A stretch of DNA of 64,000 bases from Absidia repens. Its lineage: Eukaryota > Mucoromycota > Mucoromycetes > Mucorales > Cunninghamellaceae. Numbering within the stretch: the stretch's first letter is position 1; every line of letters begins with the position of its first letter. Positions 47,603 to 60,072 of the stretch are shown in pieces. The stretch spans positions 2,914,001-2,978,000 of the forward strand of contig MCGE01000001.1 of assembly GCA_002105175.1 (NCBI GenBank). The letters are read 5' to 3'. A program made the translations under genes and the position numbers. The notes under the pieces are model-generated. The model searched no databases. It saw only the letters and a list, made by a program, of their open reading frames with translations, and had not been told where the DNA came from.

Positions 47603-49768
47603 CTAAATAACCAAGTTTTCATCCGCCCATAGCTTGAAGGTACGATCAAATCCTGTGGAGGCAATAAAACGACCATCTATAGCATCCCAAAAGAGAAATT
47701 TGGTTGAGTAATCCATCATATTCATCAATGCAGTTTGATCGGTCTTTACCTTTTGATATATCCACGCCCATAACTTTGCCTTCATGCCCTTCCAGGCTTT
47801 TCATCAACCGGTAATCATCCGCAGACCACATCTTCACACAACCATCGTAGCCCACTGTGGTTAAATAGGTACCATAAATAGATGAAGCATCGTGGTCGTC
47901 ACTAGCTGTTGCCATTGGCGATCTACCTTTGGCAAATTTTACATCGGATACCAATGATTGATGTGCTGAGATGGTATAAATGTTACGCAATGCCCGAATA
48001 TCCCAAATTTTGACAGAGTTGTCAGCACTAGCTGAAGCAAGATGATAGCTAGATCAAACAGAGCGTCAGTTTGCCTCAAAAGTTTATATCCCTTTTTGTC
48101 TCCTTTTTCCTTTTTTCTTTTTTACCCATTAGGTGACCAGTCTAATCCAATGATGTCCTTGATGTGTCCTTGTAATGCCATAGCCGACCGGCCTGTCCGT
48201 AAATCCCATAGACGCCCAATAGCATCCAGTCCACTAAATTAAAATTTAGTTCATGAGCAAATCGTTAATTAAACAGATCGCTTTTCTTCCCTTTTCGCTT
48301 ACCCAGTTGCAACAAGACTTCCATCGCATTGGAATGAAAGAGCATATACTTCTTTTGAATGTCCTTCTTGGAGCAGCAATTCTTCTGCACGTTCCACATC
48401 CCATAATCGCCAAGTACCATCAAACCCTGCACTACCAATGTATCGACCTGATGGATGATATCCAATTCTTGCCACACGACCCACATGTCCTTCCATTGTT
48501 GCCAAAGGAGATGAACTATATGTAATATCAAAATGATGAGAAATGGTAGGATTTCGAGAATAATAAAATGATCTAGTATTATACCTATCAAGACTCCAGA
48601 GTTTGACCGTCCCTTCAGCCCCACTAGTAGCAAAATTGGCGACGCTTTTATCCAAAGTAAGTGTTGATTCAGGATGGAATGCCACACCACCTACACGGTC
48701 CGAGTGCCCTGCTAATGTTGTTACCAATTCACAATTAGGAACCGACCATAACTTGCATCCACCGGACCAAGATCCAGTCAATAGTAGTTTTGAATCGGGT
48801 GAAAACGCGCATTGTGCTACAGGTCGCTCGTCTGCTACCTGCGATGACCAGCCAGTATAGTCCTAATGAATAAAAATGACCTAGTAAGTAGCCTGAATAG
48901 AAGTAACATTATACAGATATACCTTTAATTTTTGTTGAAGGGCTCTTCGACCAGCCTTGAGTTGTGTTAAGGGAATCTGTGTTTCTAATTGTTGCTTTGC
49001 CAGTCGTTGCTTTGCCCTACAAGCAAATATCATACATGTAAATTTTCTGATTTTTGTTACTATGAAGTTGTAATGATTACCTTGGTAAAGAATAGGATGT
49101 GGTCCATTGTCGAGCTTCAAGTAAGGCTGGAGTACCAGGTGTAAAAAATTCTTCTTCTTCATTGTCTTCAGACTCGGACTCAGATTCACTTGGAGCCTCT
49201 TCACCAGTAATTTTTGATAATAAGAATCGGAGACGATCACGACGATCACCTGCCTAGTATCAATAAGAGAAGAAAGAAAGTATTAGTCGATTTTCCTTGT
49301 TGAATCCCAAAGTCACTTCAAATGGATTGGTTTCATGCCACTTACATCTTCAGCAAAGAGACACTGAGGTTCCCCAATTTCACGTAATCGTAGGCGTACA
49401 CGACTGTCGTCCGTTGGCACGGCTATTTCACGAGCACGTTTTCGTCGGTCGAATTCAGCGAGCACCTGTTGATTGCCTTGTAAAGACCCACCGCCGGTTG
49501 ATGAAAGTTCAGCTACCAACCAAAATATAGTATATTCAAAGAATAACGTTAATAATCGTTCATAACAAACATATCTTTCTGCGTTTTTACCTAATGCATC
49601 GAGATCTATACCACCACCGGTTGAAGAAGCCGCAGAGATAATGGCGGCTTGTTGGGAATCATCGTGTTTGAAGCGTTTGGCAGATTCTTGCTCCTCTATA
49701 GAGCCGAAGTGAACGCGTGGTTTAGACATGAGCTTTGCAATGTTGCTATCGTTCGAAGGATCCCCCAT
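47603..49768 (-). CDS. PRP4: U4/U6 snRNP component Prp4 (PRPF4), WD40 splicing factor
   Basis: Nine exons (49768-49591, 49512-49346, 49253-49081, 49016-48923, 48862-48585, 48515-48303, 48233-48126, 48048-47750, 47676-47603) sum to 1584 bases, 527 aa; human PRPF4 is about 520. Residues about 75-135 are the PRP4 motif region: [19 protein letters not shown], then [13 protein letters not shown] basic linker ([14 protein letters not shown]) leads into seven WD40 repeats, with WD-type ends such as [49 protein letters not shown] and TFKLWADE. Prp4 stabilises the U4/U6-U5 tri-snRNP with Prp3. The start lies 213 bases from the divergent O-mannosyltransferase start, so the two probably share a promoter. 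Confidence 0.96.
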
Positions 49769-49981
49769 TCTTGTCGAAGTAAAAAGAGAAAATGTGTGTA
49801 TATTTAGAAAAAAAAAAAAAAAAAAGCTGTGACCCGATATTTTGAAAAATGGTCGGCCATTAAAAATGAAAATGAAAAGGCAATGTGCTTTCACCATTCC
49901 TTTTCTTTTCTTTTTCATATTCCTTTTTTTTTTTTTTTTTTTTTTACCCTACTTGTCCTTTCAATTGTATCTTTTGGAGTT
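49769..49981. promoter_or_regulatory. Short bidirectional promoter, PRP4 / protein O-mannosyltransferase
   Basis: Only 213 bases separate the two divergent start codons. An A run (49808-49825) and a T run (49925-49945) lie near opposite ends, each pyrimidine-rich in the direction of its own gene. This is a typical arrangement for a shared nucleosome-free promoter. Confidence 0.6.
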
Positions 49982-52900
49982 ATGGCCGACACTTCTTTAA
50001 GGAATCGCCGACAACCAACTGATGAAAAAAGTTTGCCCGCGCCCCCAAGTCCAAAACAGGATAACAAAAAGGTACTCTTCATCTTTTCTCCTTTCTAAAA
50101 CAAAAAAAAAAAAAAAAAGTCGCGTGGTTTATGTACTTGACACTCAACACTTTATCCTTTTTCTCTAATTTGATAATCACTTCTTTAGGTGACCAGCTTA
50201 CATCATCGTCAAGAACAACAACAAAAACTTGCTCATCGTGTCACCTTTGTGGGACTTACCATTCTCAGCTTCTTCGTCTCATTCTACAAAATATGGTACC
50301 CAGCGGAAGTTGTGTAAGTCAAATATGTGTATATGGGAAATCGCGAATAAATAAATGAATACTAACTTTGTTTTGTGCTAAAAAGGTTTGATGAAGTCCA
50401 CTTCGGTAAATTCGCTGGATACTACTTAAGAAGATCCTACTTCTTCGACGTGCATCCTCCTCTCGCCAAAATGATGATTGCTGCCGTGGGTTACTTGATT
50501 GGCTACGATGGTCATTTTGAATTCACCAATATTGGAGACAACTATATTGAAAACAACGTACCTTATGTGGCTCTACGATCCTTACCCGCTACCCTCAATG
50601 TTCTCTGTGTGTGTCTGGTTTACTCCATCATGAAGCAATCTGGCTATTCTCTTAGTATATGCGCCCTGACAGCCGGTTTGATGATTTTCGATAATTCCCT
50701 AGTGGGCCAGCATCGTTTGATTATGCTGGATAGTATGCTTATCTTCTTTATGCTGGCTACGGTGTACTGCTATATTCGCTTCCGCAAAGTCCGTTATCAG
50801 TAAGTGTATATGTCCTTTAATTATTATTTTTTCGAATCAGTATTAAATGGTCGTTTTTTTTTTTTCCATATTAGAGAATTCTCTTCATCCTGGTGGATTT
50901 GGCTAGTTGCTACTGGTGTGAATATGGCACTGACATTAAGGTAAACAAGAAAATGAAAACAGGATGGTGCAGAAATTGGTCTGGTAATTTAGACGAATCC
51001 CTTTTCTCTTCTTTTCGCTTCTTCGTAGTGTAAAAATGGTTGGTCTTTTCTTGGTTGCTACTATTGGTATTGCTGTTTTAGTGGATCTTTGGGCCTTATT
51101 CGACATACGCCGTGGGCTAGATATGGTAAAGTGACTATTAAAAGAGCGACCAATGTATCAAAGAAATGAAACTGATATGTTTATGTATGTTGTATAGAGT
51201 CACTTCATGCGTCATTTTTATGCACGGGCTATTGCTTTGATTATCATCCCTATCGCTATCTACTTGTTTTGGTTTTACGTTCACTTTGCTATCTTGGTTG
51301 AATCCGGCCCTGGTGACTCTTTCATGTCTACTCATTTTAAGGAAACATTGAAAAACAGTGCCACCAAAATGAAATCCTTAGGTAATTGAAAAAAAAAAAT
51401 ACGTTGATGACAGATGGCTCACTAGAATCTTTTATTGTTATGGTTCACAATAGAAATCCATTATTATGACAACATTACACTATTGCATAGGGATACGGAT
51501 GTTTATCTTCATTCCCATGATCTTGAATACCCTCTCCGATATGACGATGGCCGCATAAGTAGCAAAGGTAAACAATTCTTACTAAAAAAAGAACAAATAG
51601 ATTTGACTGACTGATTGTTTGTACTATCTCGATATAGGTCAACAAGTGGTTGGTACCAAGGAATTTGATGTGAATAGCTGGTGGCAAGTACTACCGACAA
51701 AGGATATCGATGAACAGAGTGAAGAACGTGTCAAGGTACATCATGATGATATTATCCGACTTCGACATTTGGAAACGAACACCATTCTTCTGACACATGA
51801 TGTAGCCTCTCCTCTTTTGTCGACAAATGAAGAAATCACAACAGTTGATCCCGATACAAGATACAATGAAACACTCTTTAGACTCATCTTAGAGGATAGT
51901 AACAACAACGATGTCTGGCAAACACACTTGTCACCGTTCAAGCTACTTCATATGGATACTAAAGTCGCTGTATGGACTCATGATCAAGCTCTTCCTGACT
52001 GGGGGTTGGGTCTACAAGATGTAAATGGCAATAAAAACACCAATGAAAAAAGCAACTTTTGGGTGGCACAAGAAATTATGGGGAAAAATGGTGAGTCTTC
52101 CTACCCATATTGATTGGCACTTGTATGAAAACATTACTTACCAATATATACTTTCTTTTTCTCTCTCCGCTTCTTTATAGCAACTGAAATCAACATGAAT
52201 AAGAAACAAGAAATCAAGTCCATGCTATTTCTGCGCAAGTTCCTGGAACTTCAAGGTCGAATGCTCAGTCACAATGCAGGTCTCACCAAACCTCACCCTT
52301 ACCAGTCAACACCTATTTCCTGGCCTTTCCTAGTCCGTGGTATCTCCTATTGGTCCAAAAACGATACCCGAGAACAGATTTATATGACTGGTAATCTTAT
52401 TGGATGGTATCTTGGTATTGGTAGTGTTGCGGTCTATGCTGGTATCCTTTTAGCAGACACTTTGGCAAGACATCGCGGAATCGAACCAATTGATGGACGT
52501 AAGTAGACTAACAAACATGAAACGAAAACAAAATAGTTTATCTTATCGTTTTATTCACACAACACTAACTTTTTTTTTTTTTTGGAAAATAGCTGTACGT
52601 CAACGATTCCTTTACAACGCTGGATTCTTTGCTCTCCTTTGGCTTCTTCACTATGGTCCTTTTTTCCTGATGGGTCGTGCTTTATTCCTTCATCATTATC
52701 TACCAGCAGCTGTATGCAACTATATGCTACTAGGTGCTGTCTTACAATTTATGTTAATCGACGGTATCGATTCCCCAGTGTCAGATCTACAACGCAACCA
52801 AGAAGCTCGTGTCCATCGATATAACAGTATCGCCTCTTACGTTCAAGCTATACCCTCAACCAAGTCCTTCCTGGCGTTTGGGCTCATTTTGGTCTGTCAG

Positions 52901-53114
52901 ATTGCAATGTTTCTTTTCTTGGCTCCTTTGACTTATGGCTCTCCAGGGTTATCTGTTCCTCAAGTTTTGCAACACAAGATCTACAGCAGTTGGGATTTAC
53001 AATACGGTAAGAAAAATATGAAATTTTAAATTAAGAGCACCGTTAGAAAAACTATAACTATCGCTGTACTCATTTGTATTTTTGTTTTTTATTTGTTTTT
53101 GTGTAGCCAAATGA
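49982..53114 (+). CDS. Dolichyl-phosphate-mannose protein O-mannosyltransferase (PMT, probably PMT4 type)
   Basis: Eleven exons (49982-50071, 50189-50313, 50386-50799, 50875-50940, 51029-51125, 51198-51381, 51454-51567, 51638-52090, 52181-52498, 52593-53006, 53107-53114) sum to 2283 bases, 760 aa. The first luminal loop has the catalytic DE pair and ligand residues in FDEVHFGKFAGYY and FFDVHPPLAKM. N- and C-terminal multi-helix blocks flank a MIR-repeat luminal region (about residues 330-520, with HSHDLEYPL, SWWQVLPT, IIRLRHLETN). The enzyme transfers mannose from dolichyl-phosphate mannose to Ser/Thr of secretory proteins in the ER. The C-terminal LTYGSPGLS...SSWDLQYAK favours the PMT4/POMT1 branch, from memory of the family only. 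The last exon is eight bases long including the stop, so the coding end is easily missed. Confidence 0.93.
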
Positions 53115-53547
53115 TTGAACTACTACATCGATGATACGGCAGTTGTCTAGAATGCTCGATGTTGTAGAAATTTAGTTACTAGTAACATTTGATACAATAA
53201 AACTTACATTATATTACTTCTATCTATTCCTTTTTCTTTGGTATAATAGATCATCTTGTATTTGTGTATTTGGTGTAGGAAAGTCGATGTAATATGTCTT
53301 GGAACAAAAAAAAAAAAAGCAAGGTGGTGATGGTACTCTATTTGGTAGATTATACAGTTTTACTGGAACCCCGCCCTTACGCATGTAGGTTTTGACTCGG
53401 TGAAGATTCAAAAAAAAATTAAGAGGTTGCTTTTTTTTAAATACTGACTCATTTCTATTTTTCTTCTTCTTTTTTCTCTCTTTTTTTATTTAGTTCCTTT
53501 GCTTCTTTTTTTTCTTATACAAATAGCCTGTATAAATATATATCGCC
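53115..53547. promoter_or_regulatory. Spacer and promoter of the glycine cleavage H gene
   Basis: It holds the O-mannosyltransferase polyadenylation signal (AATAAAAC near 53197). A GC-box string CCCCGCCC (53370-53377) is followed by T/C-rich sequence leading to the H-protein start. No gene seen. Confidence 0.5.
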
Positions 53548-54313
53548 ATGTCTCTCCGCTTGTTGTCTGCTCGTATTGTCCGCTCCTCTGCTCCTTTGAA
53601 CAAGGCTGCCTCTTTGTCCATCTTCCGTGGTTATGCTAGTAAGTCCTTTTTTCAATCAATACACGACATATTAAAGAGTAAGCGTTTTGTTAATTACCGT
53701 TTCATTATATAGCCAAGAAATTCACTGAAGATCATGAATGGGTGTCAATAGACAATGGCGTTGGAACTGTTGGCATTACCACCCACGCTCAAAAGACCCT
53801 TGGTGATATTGTTTTTGTCGAAGTGCCTGCTACTGGTAACGAACTGGTGAAAGGTGGTAAGTAGAAAGCAAATGACTGATAAGTGGAGATGGTTTTTGAG
53901 GCATGAAATTCGTGTATATGTATTGAAGGGCGGGTGGGAAAGTGTGGAGTAGCTTCCTTCTCTTACAGATCTCCTAATCATTATTTATTCCCCATTTTAG
54001 AAACCGTCGGGGTTGTGGAATCCGTCAAGGCTGCTGGTGATCTTATCACTCCTGTTAGCGGAGAAGTGGTTGAAGCCAATGACTCTTTAGTGGAAGATCC
54101 TTCTGCGGTAAACAGTGGGCCTGAAGATGAAGGTAAGCTCATGGCATGTTAATAGAGGGGGGATAGGAACTTAGTTCTTCTGATATTAACGCGTCTATCT
54201 GTTTTGCAAAAGGCTGGTTGTTCAAGGTCAAGTTATCCGACAACTCTGAATTGGATTCCTTATTGGACGAAGCTGCCTACAACAAGTTCTGCGAAGCCGA
54301 AGAAGGCCACTGA
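53548..54313 (+). CDS. GCV3: Glycine cleavage system H protein, mitochondrial
   Basis: Four exons (53548-53638, 53713-53856, 54001-54132, 54213-54313) sum to 468 bases, 155 aa. The N-terminus [16 protein letters not shown] is an Arg/Ser-rich mitochondrial presequence of about 30 residues ending near FRGYA. The mature part has [26 protein letters not shown], and the lipoylation site Lys in [10 protein letters not shown]. The C-terminus has [11 protein letters not shown] and [15 protein letters not shown], all H-protein hallmarks. The lipoyl arm shuttles the aminomethyl group between the P, T and L proteins of glycine decarboxylase in the matrix. AATAAAAA lies near 54443. Confidence 0.97.
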
Positions 54314-54999
54314 TTATAGATTAGATTTTTAGCCATAGTTTGTTGTATGCGGGTCTGTGACTTCCGCCTGTTTTGGGTGTGCTTTATTTTATTTTTGTTA
54401 CTATCATTCTTCTTGCTATTATTATTTATCATTGTCAATACTTCAATAAAAAAATCGCTTTTATTTTTATCATCATTTATTGTGTCTATTTGTTGTTATT
54501 ATTTGTGCATGGGCGTACGCAAGCGACGATGTTTTGAAAAATTTGTTGTTTACAATGGATTTTGTAACTTAATCAGAGTTAAGGTAGTAACTGTAAGCTT
54601 GTAAGAGATGTTTGATTGGTGTGATTGCGAAATTTTGAAAACAAGGCCACATCTCTGCAGGAAGGGGAGGGGCTTCGACAACATTCCCGCTTTTTGCCAG
54701 ATTCAAAGAGAAAACAAAATTGCGGACGGCACGAGGAGTCCTTGTATTTCTTTTTCACTAATCGTAGTCGTTACAAAAAACAACGTTTTACTGATACCAG
54801 ATATGAACAAGGAAAGGTCATTTTTTTTTCAAGTATCATACAGCCTGATCCCACAATAATGTTATCAACAAGAAAGCGAAATGGAACCTTCTCTTTTGTT
54901 TTATTTCAAATAAAACCAGTGAGAGGTCTCCTTTTTCTTTTGGCTGGAAAAAGACCACCTGGTGGAAATAGTGATAGGCCACAGAAATTATTTCAATTT
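54314..54999. other. Intergenic, 3' flank of the H-protein gene
   Basis: Contains the H-protein polyadenylation region. Open frames at 54608-55011 have no recognisable domain and run into the repeat copy, so they are not called. Confidence 0.5.
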
Positions 55000-55400
55000 C
55001 CGCCCACATGATTTATTTCATTTTTTTCCTCCCCCCTTCTTTTTTTTTTCTCACCATTTTAATCTCTATGAGTTTACGGTAATCTTAGATTAATGCTAGG
55101 ACTAGTTTATAATGGGTTTTAGATCGGGTATTACAACATGCAAGAGGAAACCCTTTCATTTTGGATTCAGGATTCAGGACTCCTTTAGGTGGCTTTTCGC
55201 TCCCTCCATTACCTTAGTTTAGCATTATCTTGTACATAGTTTAAACCTGTATTTAAATAAAATATTCCTCTTTATACATACTTCAATGGAAATGTCACGT
55301 TCGTCTCTTTCATGTCTTGTACGTACAATAGATACCTTTTTACTGTCGCTTCTTTACATTAGTGTTGGTCCCTCTACCGTTTCACATACAGCATCAACCC
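55000..55400 (+). repeat. Dispersed repeat family, copy 7
   Basis: Plus-strand copy opening CCGCCCACATG (55000-55010). It is followed by a T/C tract (55020-55060) and the core (55085-55190, with GAGGAAACCCTTTCATTTTGG). AAATAAAAT lies at 55254-55262, then the ACTTCAATGGAAATGTC module and CATGTCTTGTACGT, which are shared with copies 4, 8 and 9. The 3' limit is uncertain. Confidence 0.7.
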
Positions 55401-56084
55401 CTGCTCTCTTGACTCAGAATTAAATGCTCTGCTATTCGTACCCTGTTTTTTATATTGATAGCTCAAAGCGCTATCTATTACCCATATAAATGGGGATCCT
55501 CCAAATTTGCGTCTATCTCACCCACTCCCCTCGATGCCCACACACAGCAGCTTTTTTCTGCATGCATAAATACTGTATTTTACATTGTGGGTATGCCCAC
55601 TTGAACAGACGAACTAGGCCGTATGAGAGATAATACAAAAAGCAAAAACATAACAAATTTTATTCAGATGTATATACATATAATTATGATCGCTGAACCA
55701 CATAAAATAGTATAATACTAACTATATATAGCATATATATACAATACAGTAAATGAGAGACAATCAGGAATGTGTGTTGGTTGGGGTGTTTTGTTTTAAA
55801 ATAAATGTTACATAATATAATTTAGAGGATAACTTATCCTATATTGAGTGACAAAGAATTCAATAATTCGACAATGAGGGGTTAATTAAACATGGTCAAT
55901 CATTCCATCTTATCCGCAAATTCATCAAGAGACAGGATCAACCATGCTGCTGATTAGTGGCAGTTATTATCATTAAAAGAGGAACATCGTGTTGATGATA
56001 TTGTATGGTGCAAATTGTTGTAATAGAAAAATGAAAAAGGAAAAAGGACGACACCTTCCCCTGCTCACCAGAGGCCAAAAACGT
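55401..56084. other. Intergenic between two repeat copies
   Basis: AT-rich, with no gene recognised. It includes an 80-base TA-rich stretch near 55670-55750. Confidence 0.45.
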
Positions 56085-56690
56085 TCAAATCCCGCCCACG
56101 TGAAATTTTTTATTTACATCAGTAATTTTTTTTCCTTCTCCCTCTTTCTTCTCCATTTTTTTTTTTTCTTTCGCCTTCATTTTTTCTTCACCAATCACCT
56201 TTTTTGAGGTCATGTTGGACTTGGATCATCGTCACACCTAGTTTAGAAGGGTTTTCAGCTCAGGGTTTGTAAGATGCATGGGGAAACTCTTTCATTTTGG
56301 ATCTAGGATTTAGAGCCACCATTAGATAGTTTTCTGAAGTCATCATTAGCTTAGTCAAGTATTAGTTGTCTATAATTTGTCTATATCTTTTATCTACATC
56401 TGAATAAAAATGTCTCTTTTTACTTTCTTCAATGAAAAATGCCCAATAGTCTCAGTCATGAATTGACAACAGATCCTTTTTTTTTTTTTTTTTTACTACA
56501 GTCACTCCTTTTGATGTATGTTAACCGTTGTTTTGCGTCAATGAAATATGTCCCTTTAATCTTTCTCATACATTGTACATTATATTAGGTCCCTTCTTAC
56601 AGTGAACCTAGTACTTTTAAGTTAGATATACAAATATACTTCGATAAAGTCAATAAAATATATCGTTTCATTATTATCTTCTGACCCGTT
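56085..56690 (+). repeat. Dispersed repeat family, copy 8 (best-preserved 5' end)
   Basis: Plus-strand copy opening with TTCAAATCCCGCCCACGTG (56085-56103), the fullest form of the end motif. A pyrimidine tract (56128-56190) follows, then the core (56212-56340) with GGGTTTTCAGCTCAGGG and GGGGAAACTCTTTCATTTTG, and GAATAAAAATG at 56402-56412. After that come three successive modules with ACTTC(A/G)AT(A/G)AAA strings (56425 on, 56535 on, 56638 on). Confidence 0.72.
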
Positions 56691-57890
56691 TTATAGTGAG
56701 CGAAGCCGTGATTGCAGTTAATTTGTGATATTGGAGCCCAAATATAAACAACAGGACCTAGAACAGATATTCCTGACGTACGATCACATGGAAAAAGACT
56801 ACTTCTTGAATTAGTTTCATGCTAGTAAGCTGATTCCCAGATGAGTTATATAACAGTAGTATCTTCAAATGAATGAATATAAAAACCAAAGCTTTTTTTA
56901 CGTGTCTAATATGATGAAGAGGGTATTTTTTGATCCCATTGGATGCCAGATCATAAAACTCCCAAATAGGTGTTTTTAATTTTTTCGCCAAGACCATGAA
57001 TCATTGATAAGAGCCAATAAAAGGAGTTCCCGGTACGGATATGATCGAGCCCCTCCCTTTGCCTTATAGATAAAGAAATAGAAAGCACATCATTGTCTAG
57101 GGGAAGCTTCAGAAAAACGTTAAAGAAAAAGGGGACAAACAATGTTTATGGTATTTTTGGACCCTTTTTTTCCTAATCAAGCTAATCAACCCCGGTTTCC
57201 CCAAGATTCTATTGGACAACTATTGGGTAATCACCTTGTTCTTTTCTTTCTGCGGTTTCATTCCCCCGGATTCTTTCCCTTTCTTTTCCTCTCTATCTTG
57301 AAGTTTTGCTTGATGTCGCAATCGAGCAATTTGATTCGTCTGGCTTTTTTTTTTTTTTTTTTTTTGTAAAACAGAAAAACATCGAACGATTATTTTCCCT
57401 ATGGACGGGATTTCAATTAACTGTATTTATTAAAAAAAAAATTGAGTAGTGTTCATCAATAGTAAAATTATACCAATATTTAACACATAATAATATAAAT
57501 GTATATGTAAAGGCTTTTTTTTCAGAGAAGTGGTATATAATCAATAAAATTCATTTGAGGTGTAAAAGGAGGGCCTAGGCACGAAAACAAATGGTTAGTA
57601 ACGCCGCTTTAATTAATTGTCTCGTGTATCTTGTGCATATTTGACATTATCATAAGAGAGATAATGGGGTGAGAAATCCAGCCAATCCTGATATCAGTTG
57701 AACCCTTTATATTTTTTTTTTTTCTGTCTGAAACCAAATTGTGGAAAAACAATGGATTTCCTTTTTAATTTCAAAATTGAGAAGATGGGCTTCTGTATAA
57801 AAAGAAGAATAGAAAAAGCCAACTTTTTCTTTTCACCTAATTCTTCTATCTCGAAATATTTTTATAACACTTCTTTCAACTTTAAGAAAA
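56691..57890. other. Intergenic upstream of the HSF gene
   Basis: No gene supported. Some open frames overlap T runs (57347-57365) and have no recognisable domain. The last about 100 bases before 57891 are the probable HSF promoter/leader. Confidence 0.45.
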
Positions 57891-59149
57891 ATGACTACAT
57901 CTGAACCTCCCTTCGATATGCCTGATACTTCTTTTGACTATAATGGCAATACCTACTGCCATCCGATGTCTCCTGAGGACTGTAACAATAATGTATCATC
58001 ATCGCCTCCTTTGTCTTGGGACATGAGTGTTTACCCAGATGATTCCAATGGAAGCAACAGTTGTGCTAGTAATGGAAGTAACGGCAGTAACAAACGATCA
58101 CAAAAAAGAGGCGTTAGCACCTTCATTACTAAACTCTATGGGTAAGATTATAATCAACTGTCAATATCCGCGTATTAATTTTTTTTCTACATATAGCATG
58201 GTATGCGATCGAAAAAATCAGCAATTAATTTCATGGAATCCAAGTGGTACTTCTTTTCTTGTTTGTAATGCAACTCGATTTTCCCTGGAAGTACTTCCTG
58301 TACATTTTAAACACAGCAATTTTTCAAGTTTTGTTCGACAACTGAATATGTAAGTCTCCCTGTCAAATACATAAATAAATAAATAAAACCACTCATCTGT
58401 ACTCCATTTTTTTTTCTCCAAACGCTCAGGTATGGATTCCATAAAATTAACAAGTCTCTTCGAGGACAACGTGGTTGCAATGAGAATGAAATCTGGGAGT
58501 TCTCTCATGGAAAATTTCAATATGGAAGACCAGATTTATTAGAAGGTATCAAGCGAAAGGCCATGGACTCGGAGCTACTACGCCGAGAAACTGGTGATAT
58601 TCATGCATCCTTTGCTATGGTTCAACTATCACAATCTGATCTTCTACAACAATTCACAATCCTTCAAGATAATTTTTCAAACTTACTTCAAAGTTTCGAA
58701 GAATTGAAAAAAACACAACTTCAACAGCAAATCATACTCCGACGCTTAGCCGAATCTTCAGGTACGACTTCTTTTTTTTTTTAAAAAAAAAAGACCAAGT
58801 AGGCATGATTGCATTCTAATTCTGATTTTAATTTATTGTAGATAACAAATCAAGCAAAACACAGCAGCAAAATCATCGACCGAATGTACTTGCAACGACA
58901 CCGCATTGGCAACAACACAATAATACGTTTTCTACTATGTGCTCGGTGGACTCTATGAATATTCCAGCTTCTGATGTTCATTACTTACCACCAAGTCCAG
59001 CACCTTCTGATCCACATTCTCATTCCCGTAACTCTTCCAATTCCAATCCACTCACTCATTCTCGCACTTCTTCCTATACTTCTGATCCTTCTTTTTCTCA
59101 GGAACATTCATCTCACCAAAATACCCTCGAATTTTCATTTTCTAACTGA
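57891..59149 (+). CDS. Heat-shock-factor (HSF) type transcription factor
   Basis: Four exons (57891-58141, 58197-58349, 58430-58761, 58842-59149) sum to 1044 bases, 347 aa. The HSF DNA-binding domain spans about residues 75-180 and is encoded across three exons: [49 protein letters not shown]. It continues into [19 protein letters not shown] heptad-rich stretch (about 205-250, [22 protein letters not shown]) is the oligomerisation region. The C-terminal third is Ser/Pro/His-rich and disordered. Such factors bind inverted nGAAn repeats in the nucleus. With a short N-terminus and an HR-A-like coil it could be Hsf1- or Sfl1/Skn7-like; no response-regulator domain is present. An AATAAA lies near 59182. 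Confidence 0.93.
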
Positions 59150-60072
59150 TTCTTTTTTTTTTTTTTTATGAAATACTGTACAATAATAAACTGCATTCCT
59201 ATTTCTTTTTCATGTTGATTGTGAAACTTGGATGGACGATTGTATATATTGATAATGGCTTAAATAGGATGTTCAATCAAATAAGATTGATCTTGATTAC
59301 AATAAACGTACGATACGATATGTGGGAATTTTTTTTCCCGGCATTTTTTTTAAGGTCAGGAACAAGGAATCCTTGATCCGCGCTTTTCTTGTTTCTTTTT
59401 TTTTTTTTTTTAACTATCTCTTATCTCTACACTTCCCCAATATAAACATGCTACCAAATAAATCATCCGTCGGTATATAAAACGCCAAGTTTTTCGAGTG
59501 TGGGGTCCAGTGTTAGGGAAAATGCTACTTTTATAGCCAAATAGTGAAAATCGTGGTATAACTGTGCCGCATACGTAGTCTAGACTATATCGACGGTCGA
59601 TGAACTACCTTTTATAGGAGGAATGTCTTTGATATTTTAGCGTTCCCTTTAAAAGTGTCACTTTAAATAGAATCAGTGATCAATTTCCAGTTCGTGGGTT
59701 GATCGTTGAGAAGTCCATTGTGACCTGTGCCTTCGACTATATTTCATGCAGGTTTTCAATTTCCGAACTTCTCGTAATCTCCCACAACCAAAGCCACTAC
59801 TAATTAATAGTTGCTCCAGGTGTGTCATGGATTGTTTTGGATCAAACGGTTTTTTATTTTATTTGGATATAATTTTTGTTTTATTACATTAGCATACACA
59901 GTTAAAAAGGGTGCTCGGTAATTGGCGCCTTTCTGCGAACCTTAATTTTGCGTGAAATAGAAAAAATAGAAATATTTTTCGGACTCCTCTTACGCATCAT
60001 CGCGTTTGCGATTTTTTGTATTTTTCCTTTTTCTCCTTCCGCGTCCTCGATTTTTTAGATCCGCTTGGGATC
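59150..60072. other. Intergenic between HSF and BRCA1-like genes
   Basis: HSF 3' flank (AATAAA near 59182) and the upstream region of the next gene. T runs at 59335-59350 and 59395-59412. No additional gene seen. Confidence 0.55.

Noticed and set aside
54608..55011. Overlapping plus-strand open frames after the H-protein gene
   Set aside because: They run into repeat copy 7 and have no domain; likely chance.
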